Assembly (NCBI GenBank): GCA_035582835.1
Contig: JAYKAV010003443.1
Coordinates: forward strand, 248,001-312,000
Length of the DNA stretch: 64,000 nucleotides
Direction of reading: 5' to 3'
Source: Phoebastria nigripes
Taxonomy: Eukaryota; Chordata; Aves; Procellariiformes; Diomedeidae
The notes beneath the pieces were generated by a model that saw only the letters and a list, made by a program, of their open reading frames with translations, was not told the DNA's origin and did not search any database. Numbering within the stretch: position 1 is the stretch's first letter; every line of letters begins with the position of its first letter. A program made the translations under genes and the position numbers. Of the stretch, positions 62,998 through 64,000 are shown piece by piece.

Positions 62998-64000
62998 CAG
63001 GCGGGAAGTGCTCCAAATAGTCTAACAGACTCTGGGACGGATTCCCCATTAACCAGCACCAAAGCCTGCATGACTTCAGGAAAGGGCGACAGTTGCCATC
63101 TATAATAGTGTCCAGCTGTCAAAGGAGAGAGACCAAATGAGCATCTGCCTTCAAAATAAAAATAAAATAAGTCTTACCTAAAAACCCAGACTCTCTGCAG
63201 AAAGGAACACAGTGCTGCATCATGCCCTCCCCTCCTCCTTCCCCCCCTGCTCCCCTCCAATTGTGCTTTAAATAATCTGAGCCACTGCTTTATGCAACAC
63301 CAGTAGTAAGTACCAGGAAGATACTGCACTGGTGACCTTGGATTTTCCAGCCCATTGCTCCTGACTGGTCTCCACAAGACTGCTACATTGCCACCTGCCA
63401 CATAACACCTCCTCCAATGTCGCGAGGAAGTCAAACTCTGTTCATGCTTACCCCGGTCCTACCCCCGTTGTGTCACGGAGCTTTTTCTGTCGATCTGCAA
63501 ATGGAAAGCGATCTGGGGCTGTCAGTGTGCTACGGATCCTTCCTCCCTCCTTTGCCTGCATTTGTCACTTATCTGATAGGAGGTACAGAAGAAGAGAAAG
63601 GAAGATGAGTGGAAACATTCCCATTTTCAGCCTGGTTAAAGGAGTATTTCAAATCAACAGATGCTGCAAGCTTTATAAAGAAATCAAAAGTCCAGTAAAT
63701 ATTACAATTTTAAATAATTTTTCGGAAAGAAACCTGGATACTTGCAAGGCATAAAGATGCATACATAGTCTGAATGATTATGTCCAGAAAAAGGGGTCAA
63801 AACAACGTCCTCGCCACTTGTAGCAGTTTTTACATGCAAGCCATATTTGAAGTAATTAGCATAGTTGTTTGCCTTTTTATTTCTACAAAAGCAGCTGACA
63901 GACTACCCAGAGACCCTAAAGAAAATTGCCTCAGGGGAAGACAAAAGCTGTCAACATCAAGCTGCAAAGATCTCTTTGAGGAGGAAAACAAATTCCCAGC

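Larger units (their letters stand above)
51363..64000. other. Non-coding sequence with scattered ancient repeats
   Basis: No protein gene supported. Between the listed repeats, 53080-56207 and 58940-60425 hold nothing I recognise. Short ORFs of up to 113 codons (54910-55251 minus, 59923-60249 plus) have no domains. The final kilobase is mixed-composition unique sequence. Confidence 0.65.

Noticed and set aside
1..64000. tRNA, rRNA, snRNA, CRISPR array, operon or novel multi-gene system
   Set aside because: I saw no cloverleaf with B-box, no snRNA start, no regularly spaced direct repeats and no set of adjacent coding genes. The window appears to be vertebrate non-coding DNA.

Overview
This window reads as non-coding nuclear DNA from a bird: an intron or intergenic gene desert in a draft assembly. 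The base composition is AT-rich, isolated single N bases are scattered throughout (around forty), and homopolymer tracts are frequent. The longest open frames (178 aa or less) have no recognisable domain and several run through A tracts. The avian assignment rests on the repeats: a 3'-end CR1 LINE fragment (62808-62902), a solo LTR of a type I know to be common in bird genomes (5813-6362), a second bird-type ERV LTR fragment (about 40333-41760), and heavily decayed MIR and CR1/L3-type copies shared by amniotes.

Layout. 1-5807: unique AT-rich DNA with one ancient repeat and a nested hairpin near 4.2 kb. 5808-6367: a complete solo LTR on the minus strand with a 5-bp target duplication. 6368-15600: featureless apart from a 65-bp T tract. 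15620-16130: an AT-rich palindromic stretch followed by a small GC-rich patch with a strong hairpin. 16140-33080: unique sequence with a MIR, a decayed LINE reverse-transcriptase scrap and stretches that look like conserved non-coding elements. 33085-35340: a MIR, a dense homeodomain-core (TAAT) cluster, an odd T/C/A/G mirror tract, and a possible A-tailed insertion. 40333-41760: the second LTR, on the minus strand with an internal imperfect duplication. 41760-60000: unique sequence with several ancient repeat remnants, a 28-bp near-perfect palindrome and a small CpG-rich patch. 60.4-63.0 kb: a 50-bp dispersed direct repeat, a possible terminal exon or conserved element, and the CR1 fragment.

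No protein-coding gene, tRNA, rRNA or CRISPR array could be supported, and no cooperating gene system is visible. If the locus has a function, it most likely lies in the candidate regulatory stretches (about 23.3, 30.0, 33.7-34.1, 35.6-35.9 and 60.7-61.0 kb). These are inferred from composition and motifs only and need cross-species alignment.
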